Below, piece by piece: positions 47,315 through 56,253 of a DNA stretch of 64,000 bases. The notes below the pieces were generated by a model. That model made no database searches and was not told where the DNA came from. It saw only the letters and a list, made by a program, of their open reading frames with translations. Positions within the stretch are counted from its first letter, which is position 1, and each line of letters begins with the position of its first letter. This DNA is from Actinoplanes ianthinogenes (GTDB taxonomy: Bacteria > Actinomycetota > Actinomycetes > Mycobacteriales > Micromonosporaceae). The translations under genes and the position numbers were made by a program. The stretch spans positions 7,131,501-7,195,500 of the forward strand of contig NZ_AP023356.1 of the NCBI RefSeq assembly GCF_018324205.1. The letters are read 5' to 3'.

Positions 47315-48208
47315 TCAGGCGCGGCGGAGGTGTTCGGCCGGGAAGTCGGGAGCGGGCGCCTCGGCGCCCAGGTCGGTCGGGTGGTAATCGGCGGGGTAGC
47401 CCGGATAGGTGCGGTTGCGCGGGGAGACGCCGAGGATCGAGGTGCGGCGCGGCGGGAAGAAGCGCAGGGCCAGGGCCCGGGCGCGCAGGCCGAGGTCACC
47501 CAGGGCGCCGACCCAGCGTGGGGCGGGTGAGAAGCCGAAGGCGCGCAGCATCGGCTCGTCGAGCATGCCGCGGACGCCGAGGCGGACGGCCGGGCGCAGG
47601 ACGGCCGGGAACCAGGCGGCGAACAGGCCCACCGTGTACTCGCCGATCTGCCGGTTGGTCTCCGAGTAGACGAACTGCTCACGCTCGTAGCGCTGCTTGA
47701 ACGCCAGGAACTCGGCGTAGCCGGCCGGGATCTCCCGGATGCCCATCCGCCGCCCGACCTCGCGGTAGTAGTGGAAGGCCGCCAGTTTCTCGTGCTCGTG
47801 GGGCGGTCGCCAGCCGTACTTGCCGAGCCACTCGATCGGGTCGTAGATGAACGTGGACAGCACGTACAGCATGTCGTCGTTGCTGATCGCGAAGCGGCCG
47901 TGCGCCCGGTTGACGACCTTCAGCGCCTCCCGCCCGCGCGGCGAGTCGTAACCGTGCGTGGCGATCTCGGCCATCAGCAGGGAGGTGTCGTCGTACCGTT
48001 TCTGCGGCCGGTCGCGGAACTCTCCGGTCGCCGCCAGCAGCCGGGAGATGCTCGGCACGCAGTACGTCCGGAACAGCGCGAACTCCAGGGCCCGGGTGTA
48101 GTCCCAGGGAAACTCCCGGCCCGCGGACAGCTGATAGATCTCCAGGTGGTCACGGTCCGGGTCCAGGCGGGCGATCCTGTCCCGCAACTCCCAGCGTCGG
48201 CGCGGCAT
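47315..48208 (-). CDS. DUF2236 (MpaB-like, latex-clearing-protein fold) protein
   Basis: A 297-residue protein. The stretch FALFRTYCVPSISRLLAATGEF, the RYDDTSLLMAEI segment, and NRAHGRFAISNDDMLYVLSTFI with conserved His and Arg match DUF2236, whose members include haem oxygenases of the MpaB and Lcp type. The histidines for haem binding are plausible (His in NRAHGRF and others). Substrate unknown. The ATG at 48208 starts the domain. It is downstream of the GntR gene on the same strand, about 100 bases away. Confidence 0.75.
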   Translation of the reverse strand: MPRRRWELRDRIARLDPDRDHLEIYQLSAGREFPWDYTRALEFALFRTYCVPSISRLLAATGEFRDRPQKRYDDTSLLMAEIATHGYDSPRGREALKVVNRAHGRFAISNDDMLYVLSTFIYDPIEWLGKYGWRPPHEHEKLAAFHYYREVGRRMGIREIPAGYAEFLAFKQRYEREQFVYSETNRQIGEYTVGLFAAWFPAVLRPAVRLGVRGMLDEPMLRAFGFSPAPRWVGALGDLGLRARALALRFFPPRRTSILGVSPRNRTYPGYPADYHPTDLGAEAPAPDFPAEHLRRA

Positions 48209-48312
48209 CAGTCGATCATCTCCTTGACGGCGGGTGCGGACGGCTCCGCCTGTATTTTGTCCGGCTCGGCGCCGTCGCTGTATCGGCTGACGAGCGCTGA
48301 TACGACGGGACG

Positions 48313-48693
48313 TCATCGGGAGGGCGTTCGGCCTCCGAGGATTTTCTGTACGGCGGTGAGCAGCTGCTCGTCGGTCGCACCGAGCCGGCGGGCCGCCGTG
48401 ACGTAGTCGGCCGCCCGGAGGTCGAGCAGCTGGTCGTGGCGCACCGGTGGCGCATCGGTCACCCGGGTGCCGCCGCCACGGCGGGAGACGATCAGGCCGG
48501 CCAGTTCGAGCTCGCGGTAGGCGCGGGCTACCGTGCCGACGGCCAGACCCAGGTCGGCGGCCAGCTGGCGGACCGGGGGGAGGCGCTCCCGAGGCGGGAG
48601 GGCGCCGTGCTCGATGAGCTGGGCGAGCTGGGCGCGGATCTGCTCGTAGGGCGGGACCGGGAGCGTGGTGTCGACCCGGAGCTGGATGGTCAT
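48313..48693 (-). CDS. GntR-family regulator (YtrA type)
   Basis: A 126-residue protein: the GntR winged helix (PPYEQIRAQLAQLIEHGALP, then VRQLAADLGLAVGTVARAYRELELAGL) with only a short C-terminal helix, as in the YtrA subfamily. It overlaps the membrane-protein gene (ATGA). It probably autoregulates the pair through the palindromes at 49479-49534. Confidence 0.88.
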   Translation of the reverse strand: MTIQLRVDTTLPVPPYEQIRAQLAQLIEHGALPPRERLPPVRQLAADLGLAVGTVARAYRELELAGLIVSRRGGGTRVTDAPPVRHDQLLDLRAADYVTAARRLGATDEQLLTAVQKILGGRTPSR

Positions 48694-49469
48694 CGCGTTC
48701 CGGGGCGCAGGGTGAACGCGGTGAACACGCACGTGAGGAGGCCGGTGACCAGGGCGATGGCCAGCGAGGCCCAGTGCGTCACCGGGTACACCGGCGACGG
48801 GCACGGGATGTTGCCCAGCGCACCGGCGGCGACCGCCGCCGAGCCGGCCAGCGGGGCGCAGACCAGGACTCCGCAGGCGGCGACGATCGCGCGGGCGGCG
48901 GTCCGGCGTACCGCGTCGTCGGCCGCCCGCCCGGCCTCGTCCGCCACCGGGCGGCGGCGTCGCACCACGGCCCACGTCGCGAAGCCCGCGGCGGTCAGCC
49001 CGGCCAGCATCGCCAGGGCGATCGGGAAGGTGTAGAACTCGCCCGGCCACGGCGTGTTGCTGACGGTCACGTCATCGCAGGTCACGGTCAGGGCGCGGCC
49101 GGCCCGGCCCAGGTCGTCGGGCCCGGCCGCCAGGGTGGTCGCGGTGTAGAACGCCGCGGCCAGCACGGCGAGGCCGGCCACCAGGCCGGTCATCCGGCGC
49201 GGCAGGAACGCGGTCGCGGTCCGCACCTCGAGCGTCGCGGTGCGGGTGGCGCCGGCCGGGGCGCGACCGGTGACCTCGCCGAGGATCACGCCGGCCAGCA
49301 GGCCGAGCGCGAACGCCGGGACGGCCAGCGCGGTGTTCACGCCGAGCCGGCTCGGCGGGCCGGTGGCCAGCAGGATCGCGGCCACCAGACCGAGGACGAG
49401 GCCGGCCAGCCGCCAGATCAGGATCCGGCGGCCGACTCGGGCCACGTCGTCAACCGGATACGAAGTCAT
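48690..49469 (-). CDS. Multi-spanning membrane protein co-transcribed with GntR
   Basis: A 259-residue protein with about six hydrophobic segments (for example RLAGLVLGLVAAILLATG, MTGLVAGLAVLAAAFYTATT, WASLAIALVTGLLTCVFTAF). No family is recognised. The start ATG at 49469 follows a GGGGGAT ribosome site. YtrA-type GntR regulators often control membrane-transport genes next to them, which is the only hint to function. Confidence 0.72.
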   Translation of the reverse strand: MTSYPVDDVARVGRRILIWRLAGLVLGLVAAILLATGPPSRLGVNTALAVPAFALGLLAGVILGEVTGRAPAGATRTATLEVRTATAFLPRRMTGLVAGLAVLAAAFYTATTLAAGPDDLGRAGRALTVTCDDVTVSNTPWPGEFYTFPIALAMLAGLTAAGFATWAVVRRRRPVADEAGRAADDAVRRTAARAIVAACGVLVCAPLAGSAAVAAGALGNIPCPSPVYPVTHWASLAIALVTGLLTCVFTAFTLRPGTR

Positions 49470-49478
49470 GATCCCCCA

Positions 49479-49534
49479 CTTGTGTCAATCGCTTGACACA
49501 AGAGTGGCGGCGTCCCGGTTTTGTGTCAACACAA
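49479..49534. promoter_or_regulatory. Twin palindromic operator of the GntR unit
   Basis: Site 1: CTTGTGTCAA (49479-49488) and TTGACACAAG (49493-49502), perfect 10-bp arms with a 4-base spacer. Site 2: TTGTGT-CA-ACACAA (49521-49534). Both share TTGTGT/ACACAA half-sites, and the minus-strand reading includes TTGACA -35-like boxes. They lie 10 to 65 bases upstream of the membrane-protein start. Confidence 0.7.
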
Positions 49535-49540
49535 GTTCGG

Positions 49541-51760
49541 TCACACTTCAGATCCGGCCCAGGCCCGGCGGGCCGCCGCGCGCGCGGCGGCCCGCTCGAA
49601 GACCGCCGCGGTGAGCCAGGCCCGCGCGAGGCGGTGCGCGTCGTGCGGGTCGAGGCGGCCGAAGACATCTCGGGTACGCCGGACGCCCGCGTGACCGAGC
49701 TCGCGGAGGACGGCGCTCGCGATGTCGAGATGCGCGGCGCTCAGCCGGCGGGCGTCGGTGCCGACACCGGTCAGGAGAGCGGCCCGGCCGGCGGCGACGA
49801 CCCGTTCGACCTGGTGCCGCAGCAGGTGCAGGGGTGGCGCCGCCGGTTGGTGGTCGAGGGCGGTCGATCCGGCCAGGGCGACCGGCTCGGCGGGGATGAC
49901 CGGTCCGGCTGGGGTGAGCGGTCCGGCGGGGGTGAGCGGTCCGGCGGGGGCGACCGGTCCGGTGGGGGCGATTGGTCCCTCGGCGGCGATCGGACCGGCG
50001 GGGGCGATTGGTCCGGCGGGAGCAGGCGGGTCACGGTGGGGGAGATCGGCCCGGGTGAGGACGGTGGCGCCGAGGTCGACGTGGCCGCCATGGGCCGTGG
50101 GGAGCCAGTGGGCGGCGAAGGCCACGCCATCCACTCGGCGTGGCCCGGTGAAGCGGCCGATCAGGCGGATCCGCTGACCGGTCGCGTGGGTGGCGAGCAG
50201 GCGGAGGTTGGAGACATAGGGCAGTGACGGGTCCTCGTGGACGGCGGAGACCGTGACGGTCAGGCGGTGCCGGTCGTCGGCGAGCAGCAGGCCGTGGCGG
50301 GTGGCCCCGAGGATGACGCCGTCGAGGAAGGCCAGGTCGTGCGGCGCGGGCCGGTCCTGCGCCGGGAGTGCCGCGGCTTCCAGCCAGCGGTCCGCCTGGG
50401 CGCCGGGACTCACCTCCCAGAGGGCGGTCAGCGGTGCCTCGAACCATCCCGCTCCGGCCGCGGACACCGCCTGCCGGGCCCGGCCGTGGCTGAGCCGGCC
50501 GGTCGGCGAGGCGTGTGCGTTGCTCGCCAGCAGCCCGGCCCGGGCCAAGGCGTGATGGCTGAGCCGGACCTCGCCGAGATCGACCGACGTGCGGACCGCG
50601 GCCGCGGTGGGCGGTTTGTCGGCCGGCTTGACGTCGGAGACCACCCAGAGCCGTCCGGTGCGGTCGGCGAGGTAGGTCGCCGCCCCGGCGTGCCCGGTGA
50701 GGGTCCGTACCGGTTCGCAGAAGAGGCCGTACAGCCGCAGGTCACCGACCGGTTCGTAGTCCCGGCGGGCGGTCCCCGCGGCGGCGCTGTCGCCGGCGCC
50801 GTGGGTCAGCCGGTGGCAGGCGGTGAGCAGGTCCAGCAGGTCGTCGGTGAGGTCGGTCAGGCCGAACGACGGGTCGTCCCGCCGACCGGACCGCAGCCGC
50901 TCGACGACCCGGACGGCGGCGGACGCCGGGGCGTGCAGGCCGAGCGCGCGGGCCTGGTGGACGGCTCGCAGCAGGTCGGCCTGGACGAGCGCGCCGGCGG
51001 CCGGGATGCCGCCGGCCAGTACCGCGGCCGCGGCCGACCACAGCTCCCGCGCCGCGGCGGCCTGGGCTTCGGTGACCGGCCTTGGACCATCGGTCGAGTC
51101 GTCTGCTCTGACTGGGGTGCTTGGCTCGGACGGGATGACTGGCTCGGCGGTATCACCTGTCTCGGTCAGGCAGGGCTTGGTCGAAGTGGGGGACGGCTCC
51201 GGCTCCGGCTCCGGTGGAGCGTTCGGTTCCGGCGAGGCGGTCGGCTCCGCCGAGGCGGTCGGCTTCGACGGGACCGTCGGCTCTCTTGGGGTCGTGGGTT
51301 TCGCTGGGGTCGCTGGCTCTGGTGGGGTCCTGGGTTTCGCGGGGGCCGCCGACTCTCCCGGGGCCGCCGGTTTCGCTGGGGCCGCCGTTTCAGCTGGGGC
51401 GGGCTTTTCCGGGGCCCCCGGTTTCGCTTGGCCCGGCTCTGTTGGGGTCGTCGGTTTCGGTGGGGCTGTCGCCTCCGGTGGGGCGTCGGTGTGGATCGGG
51501 GCGGCGCTGAGGACGGCGGCGCGGTGCAGGCAGCGGGGCGCCAGCAGGCAACTGCACGTCGCGTCCGCCGCCGCGGCGACCGGCACGGTGAGCGTCACCG
51601 TCGTCTGGTCGTCGGGCCGGACCGTGACCACGCCGCTCTCGGTCGAGACCGGCCAGCCGAGGGCTTGCGGGACCACCTCGTCGAGGCGTTTGCGCAAGCG
51701 GGCCGGGAGTGCCGCGACCGCCTCGGCGGTGACCAGGGGATCGACCGGTGGCAGGCTCAT
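49541..51760 (-). CDS. SWIM zinc-finger protein with Pro-rich repeats (YehQ-like position)
   Basis: A 739-residue protein. The SWIM zinc finger is CSCLLAPRCLH (Cys69, Cys71, Cys77, His79). A 130-residue linker rich in AAPAKP-type repeats follows (about 95-220), then a large alpha/beta domain, and a second repeat of five-residue units APAGP/TPAGP near 590-640. SWIM domains bind DNA or protein. It is the last gene of the MoxR/VWA operon and overlaps it by ATGA. The role is unknown. In E. coli the matching position is held by the SWIM protein YehQ. Confidence 0.78.
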   Translation of the reverse strand: MSLPPVDPLVTAEAVAALPARLRKRLDEVVPQALGWPVSTESGVVTVRPDDQTTVTLTVPVAAAADATCSCLLAPRCLHRAAVLSAAPIHTDAPPEATAPPKPTTPTEPGQAKPGAPEKPAPAETAAPAKPAAPGESAAPAKPRTPPEPATPAKPTTPREPTVPSKPTASAEPTASPEPNAPPEPEPEPSPTSTKPCLTETGDTAEPVIPSEPSTPVRADDSTDGPRPVTEAQAAAARELWSAAAAVLAGGIPAAGALVQADLLRAVHQARALGLHAPASAAVRVVERLRSGRRDDPSFGLTDLTDDLLDLLTACHRLTHGAGDSAAAGTARRDYEPVGDLRLYGLFCEPVRTLTGHAGAATYLADRTGRLWVVSDVKPADKPPTAAAVRTSVDLGEVRLSHHALARAGLLASNAHASPTGRLSHGRARQAVSAAGAGWFEAPLTALWEVSPGAQADRWLEAAALPAQDRPAPHDLAFLDGVILGATRHGLLLADDRHRLTVTVSAVHEDPSLPYVSNLRLLATHATGQRIRLIGRFTGPRRVDGVAFAAHWLPTAHGGHVDLGATVLTRADLPHRDPPAPAGPIAPAGPIAAEGPIAPTGPVAPAGPLTPAGPLTPAGPVIPAEPVALAGSTALDHQPAAPPLHLLRHQVERVVAAGRAALLTGVGTDARRLSAAHLDIASAVLRELGHAGVRRTRDVFGRLDPHDAHRLARAWLTAAVFERAAARAAARRAWAGSEV
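49876..50028 (-). repeat. 15-bp tandem repeat in the SWIM gene
   Basis: About nine degenerate copies of a 15-bp unit (GGTCCGGCGGGGGTG-like on the plus strand) encode PAGPL/I pentamers. The unit is a multiple of three. It forms a flexible linker before the C-terminal helical domain. Confidence 0.7.
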
Positions 51761-54700
51761 CGGACCCGCTCCCCGATCCACCCGGCCAGCTCGGACGGGC
51801 TCAGTGCGGCCACCGGCATCCCCGCGCCGACCAGCTGCGACGCGATTCCGGTGCTGAAGCGTGGCTGCCCCTTGTCGTTCAGGCTGGCGCACCCGAGCAG
51901 CGTCACCCCGTCGTCGACCAGGGCCCGTGCGGCACCGAGCAGATCGGCCACCGGATAACCCTCCTCGAAGTCGCTGATCGTGATCACCAGGGTCCGGCTC
52001 GGCACGGTGGTGATCTGCCGGGCGTAGCGCAGCCCGGCCGCGATGTGCGTGCCCCCGCCGACCTTGATCTCCAGCAGCAGCGACAGCGCGTCGGTGACCC
52101 GGTCGGTCAGGTCGATGACCTCGGTCGAGAACGTGACGAAGTGAGTGCGCAACGCCGGCACCCCGGCCAGCACCGACGCGGTGAGCGCCGCCCAGATGGT
52201 CGACTCCTCCATCGACCCGGAGACGTCGACCAGCAGGATCACCTGCCAGTCCACATTGCGCCGCCCGGGGCTGCGGAACACCGGCCGGTCCGGGATGATC
52301 CGCGGCCGCCCGGCCGGGTCGGTCCGTACCGTGTGCAGGTTCTGCCGCACGGTGGCGGCCAGGTCCAGGCGCCCGGACGGCCGGCGGGTCGGCCGGGGCG
52401 TGCCGAGCCCGGTCAGCGCGGGCCGGATCCGCCGCGCCAACTGTGCGGTGAGCTCGGCGGTGAGCCGGGCGACCAGCGGCCGGAGCTTCGCCAGCCGGGC
52501 CTCCGGCAGGCCGCCGGCCATCGACAGCACCGCGTGCAGCAGGTCGATCGAGGGCCGGACCTGCTCGGGGTCCGCCGCGAGCACGGCGTCGAGCCGGCCG
52601 CGTTCCGCGGCGCGGGCCAGCACTTCGTCCCGCACCGCGGTCCCGAAGAGATCCTCCAGGTCCGCCAGCCAGTCACGGATTTCCGGGTACGCCCGCTCCC
52701 GCCCCCCACCAGCCGCCCCGCCCGAGTCCACGGTGTAGGCGCCCTCGCCCCGCCCGGCCCCGTAGAGCTCGTCGAGCGCCGCGGCCATCCGGCGCTGCTC
52801 AGGCTCCAGGTGCTCGCTCTCCCGCCCGAGCAACAGCCGCCACCGCTGCCCCGGCGAGATCCGCCCCCACCCGCCACCGTGTTCCCCCTCAGCCGCGCCG
52901 GGAGTGGCGGCGGTGTCGGTGAGGTCGGTGGCCGCGCCGGGAGCGGGGGCGGTGTCGGTGGGGTCGGTGGCCGCGCCGGGAGCGGGGGCGGTGTCGGTGG
53001 GGTCGGTGGCCGCGCCGGGAGTGGCGGTGGTGTCGGTGGGGTCGGTGGCCGCGCCGGGAGCGGGGGCGGTGTCGGTGGGGTCGGTGGCCGCGCCGGGAGC
53101 GGGGGCGGTGTCGGTGGGGTCGGTGGCCGCGCCGGGAGTGGCGGTGGTGTCGGTGGGGTCGGTGGCCGCGCCGGGAGCGGGGGCGGTGTCGGTGGGGTCG
53201 GTGGCCGCGCCGGGAGCGGGGGCGGTGTCGGTGGGGTCGGTGGCCGCGCCGGGAGTGGCGGTGGTGTCGGTGAGGTCGGTGGCCGCGCCGGGAGCGGGGG
53301 CGGTGTCGGTGGGGTCGGTGGCCGCGCCGGGAGTGGGGGCGGTGTTGGCGGGGTGGGTGGTCGCGCCGGGAGTGGCGGTGGTGTTGGCGGGGTGGATGGC
53401 CACGCCGGGAGTGGGGGTCGCCGCGCCGGGAGTGGGGGCGGTGTTGGCGGGGTGGGTGGCCGCGCCGGGAGTGGCGGTGGTGTTGGCGGGGTGGATGGCC
53501 ACGCCGGGAGTGGGGGTCGCCGCGCCGGGAGTGGGGGCGGTGTTGGCGGGGTGGGTGGCCGCGCCGGGAGTGGCGGTGGTGTTGGCGGGGTGGATGGCCA
53601 CGCCGGGAGTGGGGGTCGCCGCGCCGGGAGTGGGGGCGGTGTTGGCCGGGTGGGTGGCCGCGCCGGGAGTGGGGGTGGCGTCGGTGGGGTGGATGGTTGG
53701 GCCGGGAGTGGGGGTGGTGTTGGCGCGGTCGGTGGTTGCGCCGGGAGTGGGGGTGGCGTCGGTGGGGAGGGCAGCCGGACCGGGAGCAGGGCTGGTGTCA
53801 GTGGGGTGGGTGGCCGCGCCGGGAGTGGGGCTGGCGTCGGTGGGGAGTGCAACCGGACCGGCAGTGGAGGCGGCTGCGTCGGCAGGACCGGTGGCCGCGC
53901 CGGGAGTGAGCGGGCGCGAGCCGTGAGTCAGCGCGGGCGCGGCGGCAGCGATGGTCGACGAGCCGCCAGTGAGCGCCGGCGCGCCGGGAGCCAGCCCGAG
54001 GGCGTCCAACGCGGCCAGCCCCGCCCGATCGGCGGCGATCCAACTCGCCAAAGTGACCGCGTCCGCCGACAGGCGATCGTCGACCGTGCCGTGCCGCTCG
54101 CCCACCGTCCGCAGGAGGCGGTCCCGATCCCCCGGACTCAGCACGTCGAAGCCGCCCCGCAAGCCCGGCAACCGCCGCACGAACGCGTCGTCCGGCATCC
54201 GCTCCACCGTGTCCAGCAGCGGATCCAGGAAGTCGCCCCCCGCCTGCAACAACGCCCCCGTGACACTGAGCGCGCCCCGCAGCCGGTCGACGGCCCGCTT
54301 GTCCGGCGCGTCGGCCCACGACGCCAGCCGCGTGCCGAACGCCTCCGCCGTCTCGTGGTCGAGCAGCACCCCGACCGCACTGGCCGCCCCGCTCATCAGC
54401 GGCGACCCGTCCCGGACCAGGCCACGGACCGCCCGGCCGAGCCGCAGCCGCCGCCCCGCCTCGTCCGCGGACTGGACGAGATCGAGCAACGCCCGGGCAT
54501 CCTCCACGCGGTCGGAACCGGCGAGCCCGTCGACCGCCGCCACCGCCGCCGCGTGCAGTTCCTCGCGTGCCGGGACCAGCCCGTCGAGCGGCTCGGTCAA
54601 GCCCGGGACGTGCCCCCGCTCGATCCGCCCGAGCAGGTGCACCGCCGCGATGATCTGCTGGATGGCGCCGCCCTGGCAGACGGCTCGGCGTACGTCGGAA

Positions 54701-56253
54701 AGCCGTGCGACAGCGAGCTCCGGCAGACCGCAAGCCGCCGCTTCCGCCAGGCCCGTCAGGGCCTGATCCGGGGTCGGGCCACCGGCCCGTTCCTCCCGGC
54801 GGCGGCGCGCGGCCAGCATGCCCGCCGCCGCCTGGGCCAGGGTGACGCCGTGCAGGCCGGCCAGGGCCAGCGCCGCGTCGGTGCTCGGCGTCCACCGCGC
54901 CTGCCAGGTGGTCGTCAGCGTCTCGCCACCGGCGACCGGCCCGGCCGGACCCGCCTCGGCGTAGGGTGCGCCGCACCCCGCCAGCCGGCGAATCGCCAGC
55001 TCACGGGCACGGTCGGTGGGGGAGCGCAGTGGGTCGAGCCGGATCCGCCGGCTCGGGTCGCCGGGGCCGGGCAGTTTCAGGGCGGCCAGTTCCCGTTCGA
55101 CGGCCGGGCGCAGCCCGGTGACCGGCGCTCCGGCGGGCAGACGGCCACGCCGCCGGCCGATCAGCACGTCCGCCATGGCCTGCGCCACGGTGCGGCCGGC
55201 GCCGGTCGGCGAGCCCTGGGCCAGCACCGTCTGCAACGCCTCGACCAGCTCGCCGCGCCCGGGTGCGGGCAGCCCGCGCAACCCGGCCAGGTCGCCGGCC
55301 AGCCGGGCCACCTCGGCCGCCTCGCCCGGCCCGGCCGGCTGTTTCCGCTCGCGCAGCGCCCGGGTCACCTCGACGGCGAACCGGTCCGCCGCCGCCCGGA
55401 CCCGCCCCGGCGCGGCGCCACCCTCGAACACCGCCTGCTGCCAGCGCGGATCCCGGATCCCGGCCGGATACCCGGACCGGGCGTCGAGCAGGTCGAAGGT
55501 GTAGGGCACCAGCGACACCACCGGCTCCGGCCCGCGGATCGCCGGCTCGCCGGCGAGCGGAAGCGACGGGTCGAGGAGGGCGGGCGCGTGGAAGGCGCCG
55601 ATCACCGCGGCAACCCTTCCTCCGGTACGCCCCAGCACCGCCCGCATCCAAGCCTCCCGCCGCAGGTCAACGGGGTCGATCCCGTCCCGCCCGGCGTCCT
55701 GTCGCAGCGCCCACCCGGCCGCCAGCGCCGCCCGCCGCACCGCCTCCGGCGAACTGCCCGGCGCCGCCGCCTCGATCCACCGGTCCCACAGGTCGTCCCC
55801 GGCCCGCCCGGACACCGTGGCGTGCACCGCCGCGCCGAGCCCGGGCCCCGAACCGTCCGCGGTCGCGGTCACCCGCCGGCCGGCCGCCCAGCCCGGATCG
55901 GTCAGCGGCAGGTCCCCGCAGACCACCGGCACGTCGTGGGCCCGCGCCCAGCGAACCGCGGCCAGCTCCGGGCTGAAGTCGGCGAACGGGTAGAACGCGA
56001 GAGCCCCGTCCGTCCCGGCCGCCGCGAGCGCCACCGGCGCGACGGTGCCCGGATCGGCCAGCCACGTGATCCACGACTGCATCTCGGCGGGCAGCTCGAC
56101 CAGCACCGTCGCCGGCCGGAACGCGTCGAGCAGGGCCGGCACCGCCGCGGCCAGCACCGGCGAGTGGTGGCGCACGCCGATCAGCTGGACCCGCCCGTCC
56201 CCGGCGAGCCCGTCGACCGCCTCCCGCGGGCCCGGTTCAGTCCTGGAGGACAT
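51757..56253 (-). CDS. DUF5682-VWA fusion protein with minisatellite linker (YehM+YehP-like)
   Basis: A 1498-residue protein. Residues 1 to about 750 match the DUF5682 family (GVRHHSPV near the start, FYPFADFSPE, GAFHAPALLDP). Residues about 785-1120 are a repeat linker of 13-residue units such as ATDPTDTAPAPGA, encoded by a 39-bp tandem repeat. From about 1130 comes a helical domain, then a VWA domain with the metal-ion site DVSGSMEES (about 1341-1347), a Thr in GGGTHIAAG and an Asp in TISDFEEG, all three MIDAS elements. VWA proteins in such clusters work with MoxR ATPases in protein or metal-complex assembly. In E. coli these two parts are separate genes (yehM, yehP). The ATG at 56253 is used; it overlaps the MoxR gene by 17 bases. 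Confidence 0.85.
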   Translation of the reverse strand: MSSRTEPGPREAVDGLAGDGRVQLIGVRHHSPVLAAAVPALLDAFRPATVLVELPAEMQSWITWLADPGTVAPVALAAAGTDGALAFYPFADFSPELAAVRWARAHDVPVVCGDLPLTDPGWAAGRRVTATADGSGPGLGAAVHATVSGRAGDDLWDRWIEAAAPGSSPEAVRRAALAAGWALRQDAGRDGIDPVDLRREAWMRAVLGRTGGRVAAVIGAFHAPALLDPSLPLAGEPAIRGPEPVVSLVPYTFDLLDARSGYPAGIRDPRWQQAVFEGGAAPGRVRAAADRFAVEVTRALRERKQPAGPGEAAEVARLAGDLAGLRGLPAPGRGELVEALQTVLAQGSPTGAGRTVAQAMADVLIGRRRGRLPAGAPVTGLRPAVERELAALKLPGPGDPSRRIRLDPLRSPTDRARELAIRRLAGCGAPYAEAGPAGPVAGGETLTTTWQARWTPSTDAALALAGLHGVTLAQAAAGMLAARRRREERAGGPTPDQALTGLAEAAACGLPELAVARLSDVRRAVCQGGAIQQIIAAVHLLGRIERGHVPGLTEPLDGLVPAREELHAAAVAAVDGLAGSDRVEDARALLDLVQSADEAGRRLRLGRAVRGLVRDGSPLMSGAASAVGVLLDHETAEAFGTRLASWADAPDKRAVDRLRGALSVTGALLQAGGDFLDPLLDTVERMPDDAFVRRLPGLRGGFDVLSPGDRDRLLRTVGERHGTVDDRLSADAVTLASWIAADRAGLAALDALGLAPGAPALTGGSSTIAAAAPALTHGSRPLTPGAATGPADAAASTAGPVALPTDASPTPGAATHPTDTSPAPGPAALPTDATPTPGATTDRANTTPTPGPTIHPTDATPTPGAATHPANTAPTPGAATPTPGVAIHPANTTATPGAATHPANTAPTPGAATPTPGVAIHPANTTATPGAATHPANTAPTPGAATPTPGVAIHPANTTATPGATTHPANTAPTPGAATDPTDTAPAPGAATDLTDTTATPGAATDPTDTAPAPGAATDPTDTAPAPGAATDPTDTTATPGAATDPTDTAPAPGAATDPTDTAPAPGAATDPTDTTATPGAATDPTDTAPAPGAATDPTDTAPAPGAATDLTDTAATPGAAEGEHGGGWGRISPGQRWRLLLGRESEHLEPEQRRMAAALDELYGAGRGEGAYTVDSGGAAGGGRERAYPEIRDWLADLEDLFGTAVRDEVLARAAERGRLDAVLAADPEQVRPSIDLLHAVLSMAGGLPEARLAKLRPLVARLTAELTAQLARRIRPALTGLGTPRPTRRPSGRLDLAATVRQNLHTVRTDPAGRPRIIPDRPVFRSPGRRNVDWQVILLVDVSGSMEESTIWAALTASVLAGVPALRTHFVTFSTEVIDLTDRVTDALSLLLEIKVGGGTHIAAGLRYARQITTVPSRTLVITISDFEEGYPVADLLGAARALVDDGVTLLGCASLNDKGQPRFSTGIASQLVGAGMPVAALSPSELAGWIGERVR
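52903..53900 (-). repeat. 39-bp minisatellite and 99-bp higher-order repeat in the DUF5682-VWA gene
   Basis: From about 52903 to 53340 the unit is 39 bp (GTGTCGGTGGGGTCGGTGGC start on the plus strand), about eleven near-identical copies, in an A-A-B pattern of variants (GAGCGGGGGCG and GAGTGGCGGTG). From about 53340 to 53650 a 99-bp compound unit recurs three times almost exactly; to 53900 the repeats are degenerate. All unit lengths are multiples of three, so copy changes keep frame. Because of the repeat, several other frames are also open here; only the minus frame joins domains at both ends. Confidence 0.85.

Noticed and set aside
52903..53900. CRISPR array
   Set aside because: The units are contiguous 39-bp coding repeats without unique spacers and no cas genes are near.
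52904..53926. A plus-strand open frame of VAAPGAGAVSVGS repeats
   Set aside because: A by-product of the 39-bp minisatellite; only the minus-strand frame connects domains on both sides.
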